Source of the DNA: Aquarana catesbeiana
Lineage: Eukaryota > Chordata > Amphibia > Anura > Ranidae
Assembly: GCF_042186555.1 (NCBI RefSeq)
Contig: NC_133326.1
Span: 435,095,077-435,159,076, forward strand
Direction: 5' to 3'
DNA length: 64,000 nt
Shown here: piece after piece, positions 23,570 to 34,073 of the stretch
Layout of the letters: each line of letters begins with the position of its first letter
Numbering within the stretch: the stretch's first letter is position 1
Notes under the pieces: model-generated
What the model was told of the DNA's origin: nothing
The model's database searches: none
The model's input: the letters and a program-made list of their open reading frames with translations, nothing else
Program-made: the position numbers and the translations under genes

Positions 23570-24529
23570 ATGTCTGAACCTGTGCGAGGACACTCTCCTA
23601 TGGAGGAACTCTGCCAACACCTAGCCAGGTTAACACAAGCCGTAAAGGACTTACAACAGTGTTATACCCAGCTGGAAGGCCAGATACAGACCTTGTCTGC
23701 CTCTGCTCCTGCTCAAGCACCTTCCACTTCTGGGATGCCAGCAGCTCCCGCAGTCGTTATGCTACCACCTGAACCCAGAGTCCCAACTCCTGAAAAGTTC
23801 CATGGAGAACGCAACAAGTTCAGAGACTTCCGCAACGCATGCAAACTCTATTTTGCGCTACAACCACGTACCTTCTCCCTGGAAGCCACCAAGGTCGGGT
23901 TGTCATCTCCTTGCTTCAGGGGGAACCGCAGGCCTGGGCCCACCGGCTCCTTGAAAAAAAGGCCACATCTCTGAGGAACTTAGCCTCCTTTTTTGGAGCC
24001 ATGACCCAGTTATATGAAGATCCCCAGCAAGCCGCTACTGTGGAAGCTGCTCTTTACACGCTTCAGCAGGGTCGCAGGGCCGTGGAGGACTAGGTTTCTG
24101 AATTTAGGCGCTGGAGTTCCGACACCAGCTGGAACAATGCTGCCCTGCATTACCAGTTCCACATTGGGCCTTTCTGATCATCTCAAGGACGAGCTAGCAC
24201 GAACAGGTGTCCCTTCCACCTTGGAGACACTTATAAATTTGTCAATCCAGATTGACCGTCGCCTAAGGGAACGTAGGTCAGAACGAGCCACCGACCAGTC
24301 ACGCCCAGTATGGATGCTTCCACAAGTGCCTGGTTCTTTCAGTCCCTCTTCACCTGCTCCTGCCGCATCTGCTTCAGACGCACCTGAACCCATGCAGCTT
24401 GGCCTCCTCCGCCCTTCTCTGACTACGGAAGAACGCCAGCGCAGACGCCAGCTAAATCTTTGCCTGTACTGTGGAGGATCAGGACATTATGTGAGGTCTT
24501 GCCCGGTCAAAATCCGTAAGTACCTCTAA
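23570..24529 (+). pseudogene. Gypsy no. 1 Gag
   Basis: Gag forms the capsid and binds element RNA. The Met at 23570 starts a short coiled-coil-like segment, then a Pro/Ala-rich linker and a capsid-like region around TPEKFHGERNKFRDFRNACK, similar in plan to sushi/PEG10-type Gags. The C terminus holds one zinc knuckle, CLYCGGSGHYVRSC (CX2CX4HX4C), near 24462-24505. There is a frameshift near 23900 and an in-frame TAG near 24092. Gag-related domesticated genes exist in mammals, but this copy is broken and beside its own pol, so it is not a candidate host gene. Confidence 0.82.
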
Positions 24530-24589
24530 GTTACATCCGCTTCTCCTCCATCTCTACCTAATAACTCTGCTCATCTTGCTCTTCCCATT

Positions 24590-26765
24590 TTGTTGCAGCT
24601 CTCAGGAGGAATTATCCAGACTCCCGCTATAATTGACTCTGGAGCTTGCAGCTGATTCATAGATTTAGCTTTTGCTGCCAAACATCACATTCCTCTGCTA
24701 CCCAAGGCTCAGAGACTTTCTGTACATCTGGCAGAGGGATCCACCATTAAATCTGGATTGGTTACTCACGGAACCATCCCGTTATCTACCACCATTGCCA
24801 AGAACGATCAAGAGCTTCTACGCCTAGATGCCATCGCCTCCCCTCTGTTCCCAATCATTTTGGGTATGCCTTGATTAAAAGCTCATAACCCTCATATTAA
24901 CTGGGTTACAGAAGAAATCAAGTTTCTTTTCCCCTATTGCCTTCAGCATTGCTGGCAAAAGAATAATCAGAACCAATCTCCCCTGCTGTGCATCGATGTG
25001 GAGTCCGAAGCCCGCCAAGTTATTCCAGTAGCATATCACGACTTTTTGGACGTTTTCAGCAAAAAGGGGGCAGAAACGCTTCCTCCTCACAGGGCCTATG
25101 ACTGTCCAATTGAGCTCCTCCCTGGGGTTGAAGTTCCTTTTGGCAGGATCTTTCCTCTATCTGAATCTGAACTTGTTGCTTTGAAAGACTACATTGATGA
25201 CAACCTTAAAAAGGGGTTCATTCGCCCTTCCACGTCTCCTGCAGGTGCGGGGATCTTCTTTGTAGAAAAAAAAGGACCACTCATTACAGCCCTGTGTGGA
25301 CTACCGTGAACTTAATAAGGTCACTGTAAAAAAAATGTTACCCTCTTCCACTTGTGCCTGAATAATTCCAGCGACTCAGTACGGCCACTATTTTCACAAA
25401 ATTGGATCTTCGAGGTGCTTATAACCTGGTTCGCATACGAGAGGGGGATGAATGGAAGACAGCGTTCCGCACACGGTTTGGGCATTTCGAATACCTCGTG
25501 ATGCCCTTTGGACTTTGCAATGCCCCAGCTACCTTTCAGCACTTCATCAACGATGTCTTCCGAGATTTCCTGGATCTATTTGTTGTTGTTTATCTTGATG
25601 ATATACTAATCTTCTCTCCCTGTCTAGATCACCACCGTAGTAACGTCAAGAATGTATTGAGTCGCCTTCGACAACACGGACTTTATGCAAAACCAGAGAA
25701 ATGTGTATTTGAACGCCAAAGCATCCAATTCTTGGTTTTAATCATTTCCACCGAAGGCATCCAGATGGATCCCCAGAAGTTTACAGCCATCCTGGATTGG
25801 CCTGTCCCCAGTGATAAGAAGGGTGTCCAACGTTTCGTGGGGTTTGCAAATTTTTATCAAAAATTCATCAGAAATTTTTCTGCAATCATATCCCCCATTA
25901 CAAGTTTAACCAAACAAGGTACAAGATTTTCTTGGTCTCCAGAAGCTCAGAAAGCTTTTGACACCCTAAAAAGACTTTTCACATCTGCATCTGTCCTGAA
26001 ACACCCTGACCCATCCTTGCCCTACATCTTGGAAGTAGACGCCTCAGAAACAGCGGTCAGAGCAATATTATCTCAGAGGCAGGGAGCTAAGGCTCTACTG
26101 CATCCAGTTGCTTTTTTTTCTCCGCAAGCTGTCAAATGCCAAAAGCAACTACGATGTCGGGGACCGTGAACTTTTGGCCATCAAAGCTGCCCTGGAGGAA
26201 TGGAGGTACCTGCTAGAGGGGCCTGCACACCCAATCTTGATCTATACCGATCATAAGAATCTCGAGTATTTAAGAACTGCAAAAAGATTGAAACCCCGAC
26301 AAGCCAGGTGGGTACTATTCTTTTCAAGATTCACTTTTCACTTAACGTTCAGGCCCAGATCCAAGAGTGCAAAACCCGATGCGCTATCACGCATGTTCAG
26401 CAAATCTGAAGAAATCTCATCTCCAGATACCATTCTATCCCCTGGGAACTTCCTGTTACTTCAAGGAGAGTTAATAAAACAAATTATACAAACTCTAGTA
26501 AGGGACCCTTCACCAGCCGGGGTCTCTCTACTGGCAAAGGATGGGGTACTTTGGCATGAAGACAAGGTCTTTGTGCTGGAAGACCTCCGAATGGCCATCC
26601 TGGGGCGATGCCATGATCATGTGCTGGCAGGTCACTTTGGCATTGGCAAGACAACTGAATTAGTACAACGGGCATTTTGGTGGCCTGGGGTGGAAAAAGA
26701 TTGTAGGAAATATGTGAAATCTTGCACCACTTGCATCCGCAATAAAACCAGCAGATCCAGAGACT
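24590..26765 (+). pseudogene. Gypsy no. 1 Pol: protease, RT, RNase H, partial integrase
   Basis: The protease shows AIIDSGACS (a DSG active site, seen also in some retroelements) near 24630 followed by a stop. The RT has LVMPFGLCNAPATFQ and VVYLDDILIFS near 25590. RNase H includes YTDHKNLEYL near 26250. Integrase starts with the HHCC region (GHFGIGKTTE, CTTCIRNK) at about 26625-26740 and then ends. Stops occur near 24653, 24874, 25308 and 26168, with a frame break near 25330. The core DDE of integrase and everything after it are missing. Confidence 0.88.
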
Positions 26766-26901
26766 GAGGTCTGCTAATTTGCATGGTATTGTCCTAAAAA
26801 GGGTTTGGGGACCCGGCTCCTGCCCCAGGGGACATATATCAATGCAAAAAAAAGTTTTAAAAATGGCCGTTTTTTCGGGAGCAGTGATTTTAATGATGCT
26901 T

Positions 26902-26942
<41 letters not shown>
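26766..26942 (+). mobile_element. Unclassified short repeat ending in A36
   Basis: About 140 bp of unique sequence (CTAATTTGCATGGTATTGTC at its start) followed by 36 A residues. The tail suggests a retroposon, but no tRNA- or 7SL-like promoter boxes are evident. It begins precisely where the Gypsy integrase breaks off. Confidence 0.45.
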
Positions 26943-26944
<2 letters not shown>

Positions 26945-27424
26945 GAAATATTCCTTTAAATATCGTACCTAGGGGTGTCTACAGTATGCCTGTAAAGTGG
27001 CGCGTGTTTCCCATGCTTAGCAACCAGCACAATAATAACTGATCACAATAACCTTTGTTCCACACAGAGTACTTTGTTCCAATAAGGATTTAGTATATTT
27101 GTGGTATATTCTCATCCATACACATTCATGTATTTATTGGATATCTGCTAACTATATACATGTATATATATATATTCATATGTGTGGACATACTGTATTT
27201 ATCCTAGGTATTGTGCAAACAATTGCGATTGTCCAGAATTTTATGTCGAGATGCAATTTTTTTAATTCAATAGATTTTTCACTAGCATTCCGTATTTTCT
27301 GGGCTTGTGAAGGTTAAATGTGTATGTGGGTGGTGCTTTTCTTTTGTCTCTTTTTTTCGCCCTTCACCTTTTGTCAGGTGTTTCACATGGCTTTTAATCA
27401 CCTACCTTTATATGTACATGCTGT

Positions 27425-27485
27425 GACAACCTTCAACTTAGCTATGAGTAAGCATTGGTTGATGTGAAACGCGTTAGCGGTTGTC
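27425..27485 (+). ncRNA. Hammerhead-like motif, upstream PLE pseudo-LTR
   Basis: Outer stem GACAACC / GGTTGTC, inner GCTA / TAGC, core-like TGAGTA, a short stem II near GCAT / ATGT, then GAAAC. The box departs from CUGAUGA at several positions, so it may be inactive. The outer stem co-varies with the copy at 32776-32830. Confidence 0.5.
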
Positions 27486-27593
27486 CTGAATCATCCACTT
27501 TTTATGTGACCTGTTTGTCTATATTTTTTTGCTACAATAAAGATGCTTTTTTTCTTCACGGAAGTGCGGCCATCCAGGTTTTTTCCTTGCTTT

Positions 27594-28543
27594 CCACCTG
27601 GCTGCAGGTAGCTTTACTGTAGGTGAGACTGTGCAGGGTACACAGTACAGTAGCTGGAAATACTTCAATGAGCCTACACAAGCACCTGGCTGCAGGTAGC
27701 TTTACTGTAGGTGAGACTGTGCAGGGTACACAGTACAGTAGCTGGAAATACTTCAATGAGCCTACACAAGCACCTGGCTGCAGGTAGCTTTACTGTAGGT
27801 GAGACTGTGCAGGGTACACAGTACAGTAGCTGGAAATACTTCAATGAGCCTACACAAGCACCTGGCTGCAGGTAGCTTTACTGTAGGTGAGACTGTGCAG
27901 GGTACACAGTACAGTAGCTGGAAATACTTCAATGAGCCTACACAAGCACCTGGCTGCAGGTTGCTATACTGTAGGTGAGACTGTGCAGGGTACACAGTAC
28001 AGTAGCTGGAAATACTTCAATGAGCCTACACAAGCACCTGGCTGCAGGTTGCTATACTGTAGGTGAGACTGTGCAGGGTACACAGTACAGTAGCTGGAAA
28101 TACTTCAATGAGCCTACACAAGCACCTGGCTGCAGGTTGCTATACTGTAGGTGAGACTGTGCAGGGTACACAGTACAGTAGCTGGAAATACTTCAATGAA
28201 CCTACACAAGCACCTGGCTGCAGGTTGCTATATTGTAGGCGAGACTGTGCAGGGTACACAGTACAGTAGCTGGAAATACTTCAATGAGCCTACACAAGCA
28301 CCTGGCTGCAGGTTGCTATACTGTAGGCGAGACTGTGCAGGGTACACAGTACAGTAGCTGGAAATACTTCAATGAGCCTACACAAGCACCTGGCTGCAGG
28401 TTGCTATACTGTAGGCGAGACTGTGCAGGGTACACAGTACAGTAGCTGGAAATATTTCAATGAGCCTACACAAGCACCTGGCTGCAGGTAGCTATACTGT
28501 AGGTGAGACTGTGCAGGGTACACAGTACAGTAGCTGGAAATAC
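27594..28543. repeat. 88-bp satellite, 10.8 copies
   Basis: Units start with GCTGCAGGT at 27601, 27689, 27777 and so on every 88 bases up to 28481, with no length change. Only a few substitutions distinguish copies (TAGCTTTACTG in the first four, TTGCTATACTG later). It begins directly after the upstream PLE pseudo-LTR. No protein is encoded; it is not a CRISPR array, since there are no unique spacers. Confidence 0.95.
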
Positions 28544-28619
28544 TGTAAAAACACCTGCCTGCCAGTATATTAGGAAGAGAAGAACAGGATCTAGCTAAAC
28601 TGAATACAGTGTATATGTA

Positions 28620-28621
28620 TG

Positions 28622-28675
<54 letters not shown>

Positions 28676-28676
28676 T
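28620..28676. repeat. (TA)n(CACATA)n microsatellite
   Basis: Alternating TA followed by five ACACAT-type units. Simple-sequence repeat only. Confidence 0.9.
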
Positions 28677-28784
28677 CACCTGGGATGCATATATATGTAT
28701 AAAAAACCTATAAACCATGCGCTTACTCCAAAAAAGTCATAGATGTAAGCAGCTAACACAACAAATAGAAAATTTGTAATAAAT

Positions 28785-29290
28785 CATATGTAACCAAGTG
28801 TAGCGCTAAAGAATGAGAAAGAGAATATTGCTATACCACATATAATAGCAAAATGAATTGTGAAAAGATAGTGTTTTGTATACTTTGTGAACATTCATAC
28901 ATATAGAACACTTATGTTATAAAGCCTTAAGGTCACCAAAAGTGATAACAGGATGTAAAAATGGCAATAAAGTCCAAAACTGAATGTGCAGGTACGATGA
29001 ACATAAATTTTGCAATGGTGATAAATTCTCACGAGTATATGTTTTGGAATTTATCACCATTGCAAAATTTATGTTCATCGTACCTGCACATTCAGTTTTG
29101 GACTTTATTGCCATTTTTACATCCTGTTATCACTTTTGGTGACCCTAAGGCTTTATAACATAAGTGTTCTATATGTATGAATGTTCACAAAGTATACAAA
29201 ACACTATCTTTTCACAATTCATTTTGCTATTATATGTGGTATAGCAATATTCTCTTTCTCATTCTTTAGCGCTACACTTGGTTACATATG
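28785..29290. repeat. 244-bp near-perfect palindrome with 18-bp spacer
   Basis: The left arm 28785-29028 and right arm 29047-29290 are reverse complements with a single mismatch that I can see (CTTAAGG against the CCTAAGG counterpart). The spacer is TCACGAGTATATGTTTTG. Both outer ends contain AGTGTAGCGCTAAAG, a motif resembling other PLE 5' sequences here. Non-coding. Confidence 0.95.
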
Positions 29291-29374
29291 CATATATATG
29301 TACACAATACACTGTAACTGCAGCTAACTGACTCGACCTGCCTACTCTAACTTAAATCAAATGACACTGTCTGT

Positions 29375-29379
29375 CTGTG

Positions 29380-29412
<33 letters not shown>
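29375..29412. repeat. (TC)n microsatellite
   Basis: Runs of CTCTCT and CTGTCTGT flank the start of the inverted RT fragment. Confidence 0.85.
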
Positions 29413-29429
29413 GAATGCCGGAACACAGC

Positions 29430-30310
29430 TGGGTGATAAAGCATTGGCAAGGGATGGAGCTTTTCTAGATACTGTGCGTATGCCTCCCTTCAAAATTTGT
29501 GAGTTTATTGGATCATGGGATAAAACTGGAAGGTATTTGGTGACCATCTTTTTTTTATTTTTTATTTTTTGAAACTCTGAACTGTAGGGAGTAGAAAAAG
29601 GTAGGAATTGAAGTAGCTTGTTTTGAACGATGAGCTTTGGAAGATTTTTCCATGAGCAATTTAGAGCGAGGTGTCTCTTGGGCTATAGATAGCTCTCTGT
29701 TTATAATGGATTTAGAGTAGCTTCTTTCCTCAAACCTAACAGACATCAAAACAGCCTCATGATTAAAATCATCTGGTTTGCTGCATAGCCTTTTAAGTCT
29801 GAGGAACTGACCTACTGGGATGCTGTTGATGGTGTGTTTCGGGTAACTGGAATCAGCCCGTAACAGTGTGTTACCTGCACTAGGTTTTTCTATATAAGTT
29901 AGTGGTAATGTTGTTGTCTTCTCCAGTTAGTAAAACGTCCAGGAACTCAATTGACTTCGTATCTAATTTCCCTGTAAACCTTAGATTAAGTGTGTTATCA
30001 TTCATATATTCTAACCACTGTTCCATGTTAACGTACGGGTCTGAAACAATAAACAACAGGTCGTCTATATATCGACAATAAAACGCAGTGTCCCTATGGC
30101 GTGGACTACTAGTTCCAAAAATGCAGAGTCTCTCCCATCATCCCATGTATAAGTTGGCCAGGGATGGGGAAAATCTCGCTCCCATTGAGGCTCCGTATCT
30201 TTGAAGGTAGTAGTCCCTGTCAAAACAAAAAAATTATGAGTAAGTAAATATTCTAGACACATGATGATGAACTCCTGCATAGTTTCTCCAACTCGCTCTA
30301 AATTGCTCAT
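29430..30310 (-). pseudogene. PLE reverse transcriptase fragment, inverted
   Basis: PLE RTs are related to telomerase and extend the cut target DNA. Read on the minus strand from 30310: FIIMCLEYLLTHNFFV, then, in a second frame, GASMGARFSPSLANLYMG near 30130-30190, CRYIDDLLFIVSD (catalytic YIDD) at about 30065 and KSIEFLDVLLT near 29935. Frameshifts and a stop near 30140 break it. The fragment ends near 29430. Its downstream part (29430-29665) is repeated on the opposite strand at about 30300-30530, so this is an inverted, partly overlapping copy of the following gene. Confidence 0.8.
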
Positions 30311-31001
30311 GGAAAAATCTGCCAGAGCTCATTGTTCCAAACAAGCTACTTCAATTCCTATCTTTTTCTACTCTCTACAGTTCAGAGTTTCAAAAAATAA
30401 AAAAGATTGTCACCAAATACCTTCCAGTTTTATCCCATGATCCAATATACTCACAAATTTTGAAGGGAGGCATACGTACTGTATCTAGAAAAACTCCATC
30501 CCTTGCCAAAGCTTTTTTTCGAGTAAGGATAAAACCAAGAATTGGTCATCTTTTCAAGGAACCTTTAAATGTGGTGGTCGGGGCTGCTCTTATTGTTCTT
30601 ATATTAAAGAAGGTGATGTAGTGACATCCACAGGCAAATCTCACAAAATCCATTCTTTTGTTAATTGCAATACACGTTATGTTATATACGTTATCACATG
30701 TACAGCTTGCTCCATACAATATGTAGGCAGAAGGATACGGAGACTCAAGGATCGTCTCTACGACCACCTTTACGATATAGAAAAGGACCATGCTACTAAT
30801 GTCACTAGACATTGGAACAGTGTCCATCACAAAGACACATCTAGCCTAGTGATTCAAGGGATTGACAAAATCGTCAAACCGCCTAGAGGTGGTGACAAGT
30901 TCATTTTATGTAAAAGGTAAGTCCGTTGGATTTTCTTTTTAAATACCAGATGTCCCTCAGGACTCAATTTTGAATGGGATGTATCCCATTTCTATCAATA
31001 G
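30311..31001 (+). pseudogene. PLE C-terminal region with GIY-YIG endonuclease
   Basis: GIY-YIG nucleases in Penelope-like elements cut the target for insertion. The first 250 bases are broken RT/linker sequence matching the inverted RT fragment. Then KCGGRGCSYC, a Cys motif commonly preceding this domain, is followed by RYVIYVITCTACSIQYVGR (the GIY and YIG positions read VIY and YVG), RRLKDRLYDHLY, and finally RCPSGLNFEWDVSHF with a stop at 30999-31001. There is a stop near 30920 between the domain and the C-terminal motif. Identification rests on motif order characteristic of PLEs. Confidence 0.85.
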
Positions 31002-31020
31002 AGTATCCTTGGTCTTTAAC

Positions 31021-31900
31021 CTTTGACATTCCCTTTTAAGTTTCGCATACAAGCTGATTTCGGTTTTGACAGGGCATCATTAATTCCAGCAGTCTATTTA
31101 TTTCTCACGTCATATTCAAACATTGAATTTTTTTATTCAATGGACAATGGATTTTATTTTGCCAATTAGTCATTGTTACAATTAAGATTATTATTACAGG
31201 TTCACCGCTATGCTAGCAGTGTGTATTCTGCTTGCAGTGGAAGGAGTGAGACTTATGTCTCTAGGTGCGGGTTTTTTCTGGAGAGTGATGCGCTTAGAGC
31301 CCACGAGTAGATCGAGGGAGATTCAAGCCCCGTTTAAATCTAAAAGTTTACCCAGTTTAGGTGTAACAGCTAAACAAAACACCTTTGGCCATTAGTCTCC
31401 GACATCTCTTTTAAGTCCCACATGCAAGCTATGTTCGTTCTGACATGTTATTACTAGTTTCAAAAGTTCACCCATTCCTCATGTAATATCTAGACATTGG
31501 ATTTATTATTCAATAGATATTGGATTTTATTTTGACAATTAGTTTTTGGCCTAATTAGGTCTAGGATTATATGTTTACTCCCTGCCATGCTAGCTTTGCG
31601 AATACTGATTGCAGCGGTAGGAATGAGACTTTTCATCTTTCTGTGGAGTTTTCTTCTTGGAAAGCGATGCGTGTGGAATTGGCAGTAGATTGAGCGAGAT
31701 TTAAGTTCCGTCCAATCAAACAGTTTATTTATGTTGCACATTACAGTTAAATATAGTATCTATATTGGAATAGGAATCGGATTCCATTTTGCCCTCTGTC
31801 ATTGTTCTGATTATCCCAATTGAATGGTTACTCTTTTGTTTCGTCAGCGGTATAGATGTTGTCTGCAGCTAAAGAAGTGAGACTCCTGTCTCCCTGTAAA
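31021..31900 (+). repeat. Degenerate tandem repeat, period about 372 bp, in PLE 3' region
   Basis: Blocks such as GGATTTTATTTTGCCAATTAG (shortened here to GGATTTTATTTTGCCAATTA), GGAGTGAGAC and CTTTTAAGT recur. First copy about 31021-31370, second about 31396-31740, third partial about 31763-31900. Copies differ strongly, so it is old. Confidence 0.7.
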
Positions 31901-31901
31901 A

Positions 31902-32775
31902 AAAAACGTTTCTCTTTGAGAGTAATAAAATTATGATGGATAGCGAAGAAAGGGAAACTGAAGTCATGTTGAATTCCAGTCTTGTTTCCAGCCTAGGTTT
32001 AAATGGTAGTCTTTTTGGTTTTTAGTGTTTCACAGTTTTTTTCAGTTCTTTTCAGTTTTCCAATTATTAGGCTGAGTTGATTATGGATTCCAACACTGAG
32101 CCAGAGGACCGGCTTTTTGCACACTTGTCATTGGTATCTTTTCCTTGATTAATCGTTTTAAAAGATAAACGCTACTTTGTATAGCAACCTAAAAATGACA
32201 GTGTATTTAAGACAACAAACTCTCTGGACGAAATATTTTCAATTCACATATATTTTTACATGTAGTATCACTTTATTTTTAATTTACTATATTCTTTTTC
32301 TGGTATGCATAATTTTTCCTATAAGCCATATGAAGATGTTTCGGTGTCATTTACATGTAATATGCATGGGATCAGGATAGTATAGGCAGTGTTTGAAATG
32401 TGTGGTTTTTACTTTTTGTATCACATACACACTCCCTCTTGCTATCCTTTTCCTCATTTTTGCGCTGCAATGGATATTTGACAGAATAATATGCATTTTT
32501 GTTTGTTTTTGCTATATTCCTATTTATAGATGCATCATAATAGGTTATTTTATAGTTATATTTCTGTAAATTTAATTTTGGCTTATTTTATCAATGCCAT
32601 CTGTTTTTTTATACTGTGTCATACCATATTAAACCATTATGTGCACCTTATTTGTCTTTTAGGAATTTAGCTCTAATTATTTATCAGGTGTGTCCATTTA
32701 ATTGCCTTGTTACGGATTGGATGTTTTACTTTTTCCCTCCCCCTCTTTTTGTTATATATACATTTTTGGTTTTCT
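31902..32775 (+). other. PLE 3' UTR / pseudo-LTR sequence
   Basis: AT-rich and T-rich, no coding gene. It resembles 26960-27424 in composition and leads into the second hammerhead-like motif. Confidence 0.5.
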
Positions 32776-32830
32776 ATCAAATCAGCTATGAGTAAGCAAC
32801 TTTGGATGTGAAACTCGTTAGTGATTTGAT
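32776..32830 (+). ncRNA. Hammerhead-like motif, downstream PLE pseudo-LTR
   Basis: Outer stem ATCAAATC / GATTTGAT perfectly paired, inner GCTA / TAGT, core-like TGAGTA and GAAAC. Compared with 27425-27485 the outer stem has changed on both sides while staying paired. Confidence 0.5.
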
Positions 32831-33021
32831 TCCCGTTGTGTCCACTTTTGTTATTTTTCTGCGATTTTGGATTTTATCTACATTCAATAAAGATGCTTTT
32901 TTATGGAGTGCGGCAGTCCAGGACTTTCCTATTTCCATTACCTTGTGCATAGCCAGCACCCAATACTGTTTAGTAGGGCGGCAGTACCTATGAAAGCACG
33001 GAGACTTACAGAGCGGAATTT

Positions 33022-33703
33022 CCTTTTTGCCTCTTCCACTCCTCCATGACAACATCACAGAGCTGGTGGATGTTAGAGACCTTGCCTCCTCCACCTGCTG
33101 TTTGAGAATGCCCCACAGATGCTCAATAGGGTTTAGGTCTGGAGACATGCTTGGTCCGTCCATCACCCTTACCCTCAGCTTATTTAGCAAGGCAGTGGTC
33201 ATCTTGGAGGTGTGTTTGGGGTCATTATCATGTTGGAATACTGCCCCTCAGCCCAATCTCTGAAGGGAGGGGATCATGCTCTGCTTCAGTATGTCACAGT
33301 ACATGTTGGCATTCATGGTTCCCTCAATGAACTGTAGCTCCCCAGTGCCGGCAGCACTCATACAGCCCCAGACCATGACACTCCCACCACCATGCTTGAC
33401 TGTAGGCAAGACACACTTGTCTTTGTACTCCTTACCTGGTTGCTGCCACACACACTTGATACCATCTGAACCAAATAAGTTAATATTGGTCTCATCAGAC
33501 CACAGGACATGGTTCCAGTAATCCATGTCCTTAGTCTGCTTGTCTTCAGCAAACTGTTTGCGGGCTTTCTTGTGCATCATCTTTAGAAGAGGCTTCCTTC
33601 TGGGACAACAGCCATGCAGACCAATTTGATGCAGCGTGCGACGTATGGTCTGAACAATTCTTGTTTTCAGATCCTCAGAGAGTTCTTTGCCATGAGGTGC
33701 CAT
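33022..33703 (-). pseudogene. Tc1 transposase, main part, DNA-binding domain deleted
   Basis: Tc1 transposases have an N-terminal paired-like DNA-binding region and a DD34E catalytic domain. From the Met at 33703 the protein starts MAPHGKELSEDLKTRIV and then jumps to QTIRRTLHQIGLHG; by family layout most of the helix-turn-helix region between them is missing. Catalytic residues are present: VLWSDETNINLFG (first Asp) and [13 protein letters not shown] (second Asp and Glu 34 residues later is typical; here DLNPIE fits). A frame break lies near 33220-33250. Homology ends near 33022 where PLE 3' sequence begins. Non-functional as a protein, although the ends could still be mobilised by another source. 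Confidence 0.85.
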
Positions 33704-33846
33704 GTTGAACTTCCAGTGACCAGTAAGAGAGGGAGACCAATGAAACCAAATTTAACACACCTGCTCCCCTTTCACATCTGAGACCTTGTAACACTAACGA
33801 GTCACATGACACCGGGGAAGGAAAATGGCTAATTGGACCCTAAATG

Positions 33847-34073
33847 GACATTTTCACTTAGGGGTGTACTCACGTTTGTTGCCAGCGGTTTAGACATTAA
33901 TGGCTGTGTGTTGAGTTATTTTGAGGGGACAGCAAATTTACACTTTTATACAAGCTGTACACTCACTACTTTACATTGTAGCAAAGTGTCATTTCTTCAG
34001 TGTTGTCACATGAAAAGATAGAAGAAAATATTTACAAAAATGTGAGGGGTGTACTCACTTTTGTGAGATACTG
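33847..34073 (-). repeat. Tc1 right terminal inverted repeat (IR/DR)
   Basis: Minus strand begins CAGTATCTCACAAAAGTGAG. The inner direct repeat near 33860-33880 has one change (ACGTTTG for ACTTTTG on the plus strand). Confidence 0.88.

Larger units (their letters stand above)
22945..26765 (+). mobile_element. Ty3/Gypsy retrotransposon no. 1 (sushi-like), 3' truncated
   Basis: Contains a 5' LTR, Gag with a zinc knuckle, protease, RT, RNase H and the first part of integrase. It ends abruptly within the integrase zinc-binding region at 26765, and there is no 3' LTR. It lies within the Tc1 transposase gene together with the following PLE. The order of the two insertions cannot be decided from sequence alone. 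Confidence 0.85.
26943..33017 (+). mobile_element. Penelope-like element with RT and GIY-YIG remnants
   Basis: Two related terminal blocks (about 26960-27590 and 32150-32945) both contain a hammerhead-like motif followed by CAATAAAGATGCTTTTTT and GTGCGG, as expected for PLE pseudo-LTRs. Between them are an 88-bp satellite, a 244-bp palindrome, an inverted RT fragment (minus), a GIY-YIG endonuclease (plus) and degenerate 372-bp repeats. It lies inside the Tc1 transposase gene. I cannot say whether all parts are one insertion or two PLE copies joined. Confidence 0.75.
22572..34073 (-). mobile_element. Tc1/mariner element with long IR/DR ends, split by 10 kb of nested insertions
   Basis: TA at 22570-22571 and 34074-34075 flanks ends that are inverted repeats of about 225 bp. 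Each end contains two direct copies of AAAGTGAGTACACCCCT (or close), the IR/DR layout of Sleeping Beauty-like Tc1 elements. The transposase is on the minus strand, with its body at 33022-33703 and its last codons at 22862-22911. What lies between, 22912-33021, is foreign. Confidence 0.9.

Noticed and set aside
22982..23577. Overlapping ORFs rich in Leu/Pro/Cys or Gln/Ala
   Set aside because: They lie in the Gypsy no. 1 LTR and leader; no domain and several frames open together.
27594..28543. CRISPR array
   Set aside because: The whole 88-bp unit is repeated; there are no unique spacers and the genome is eukaryotic.
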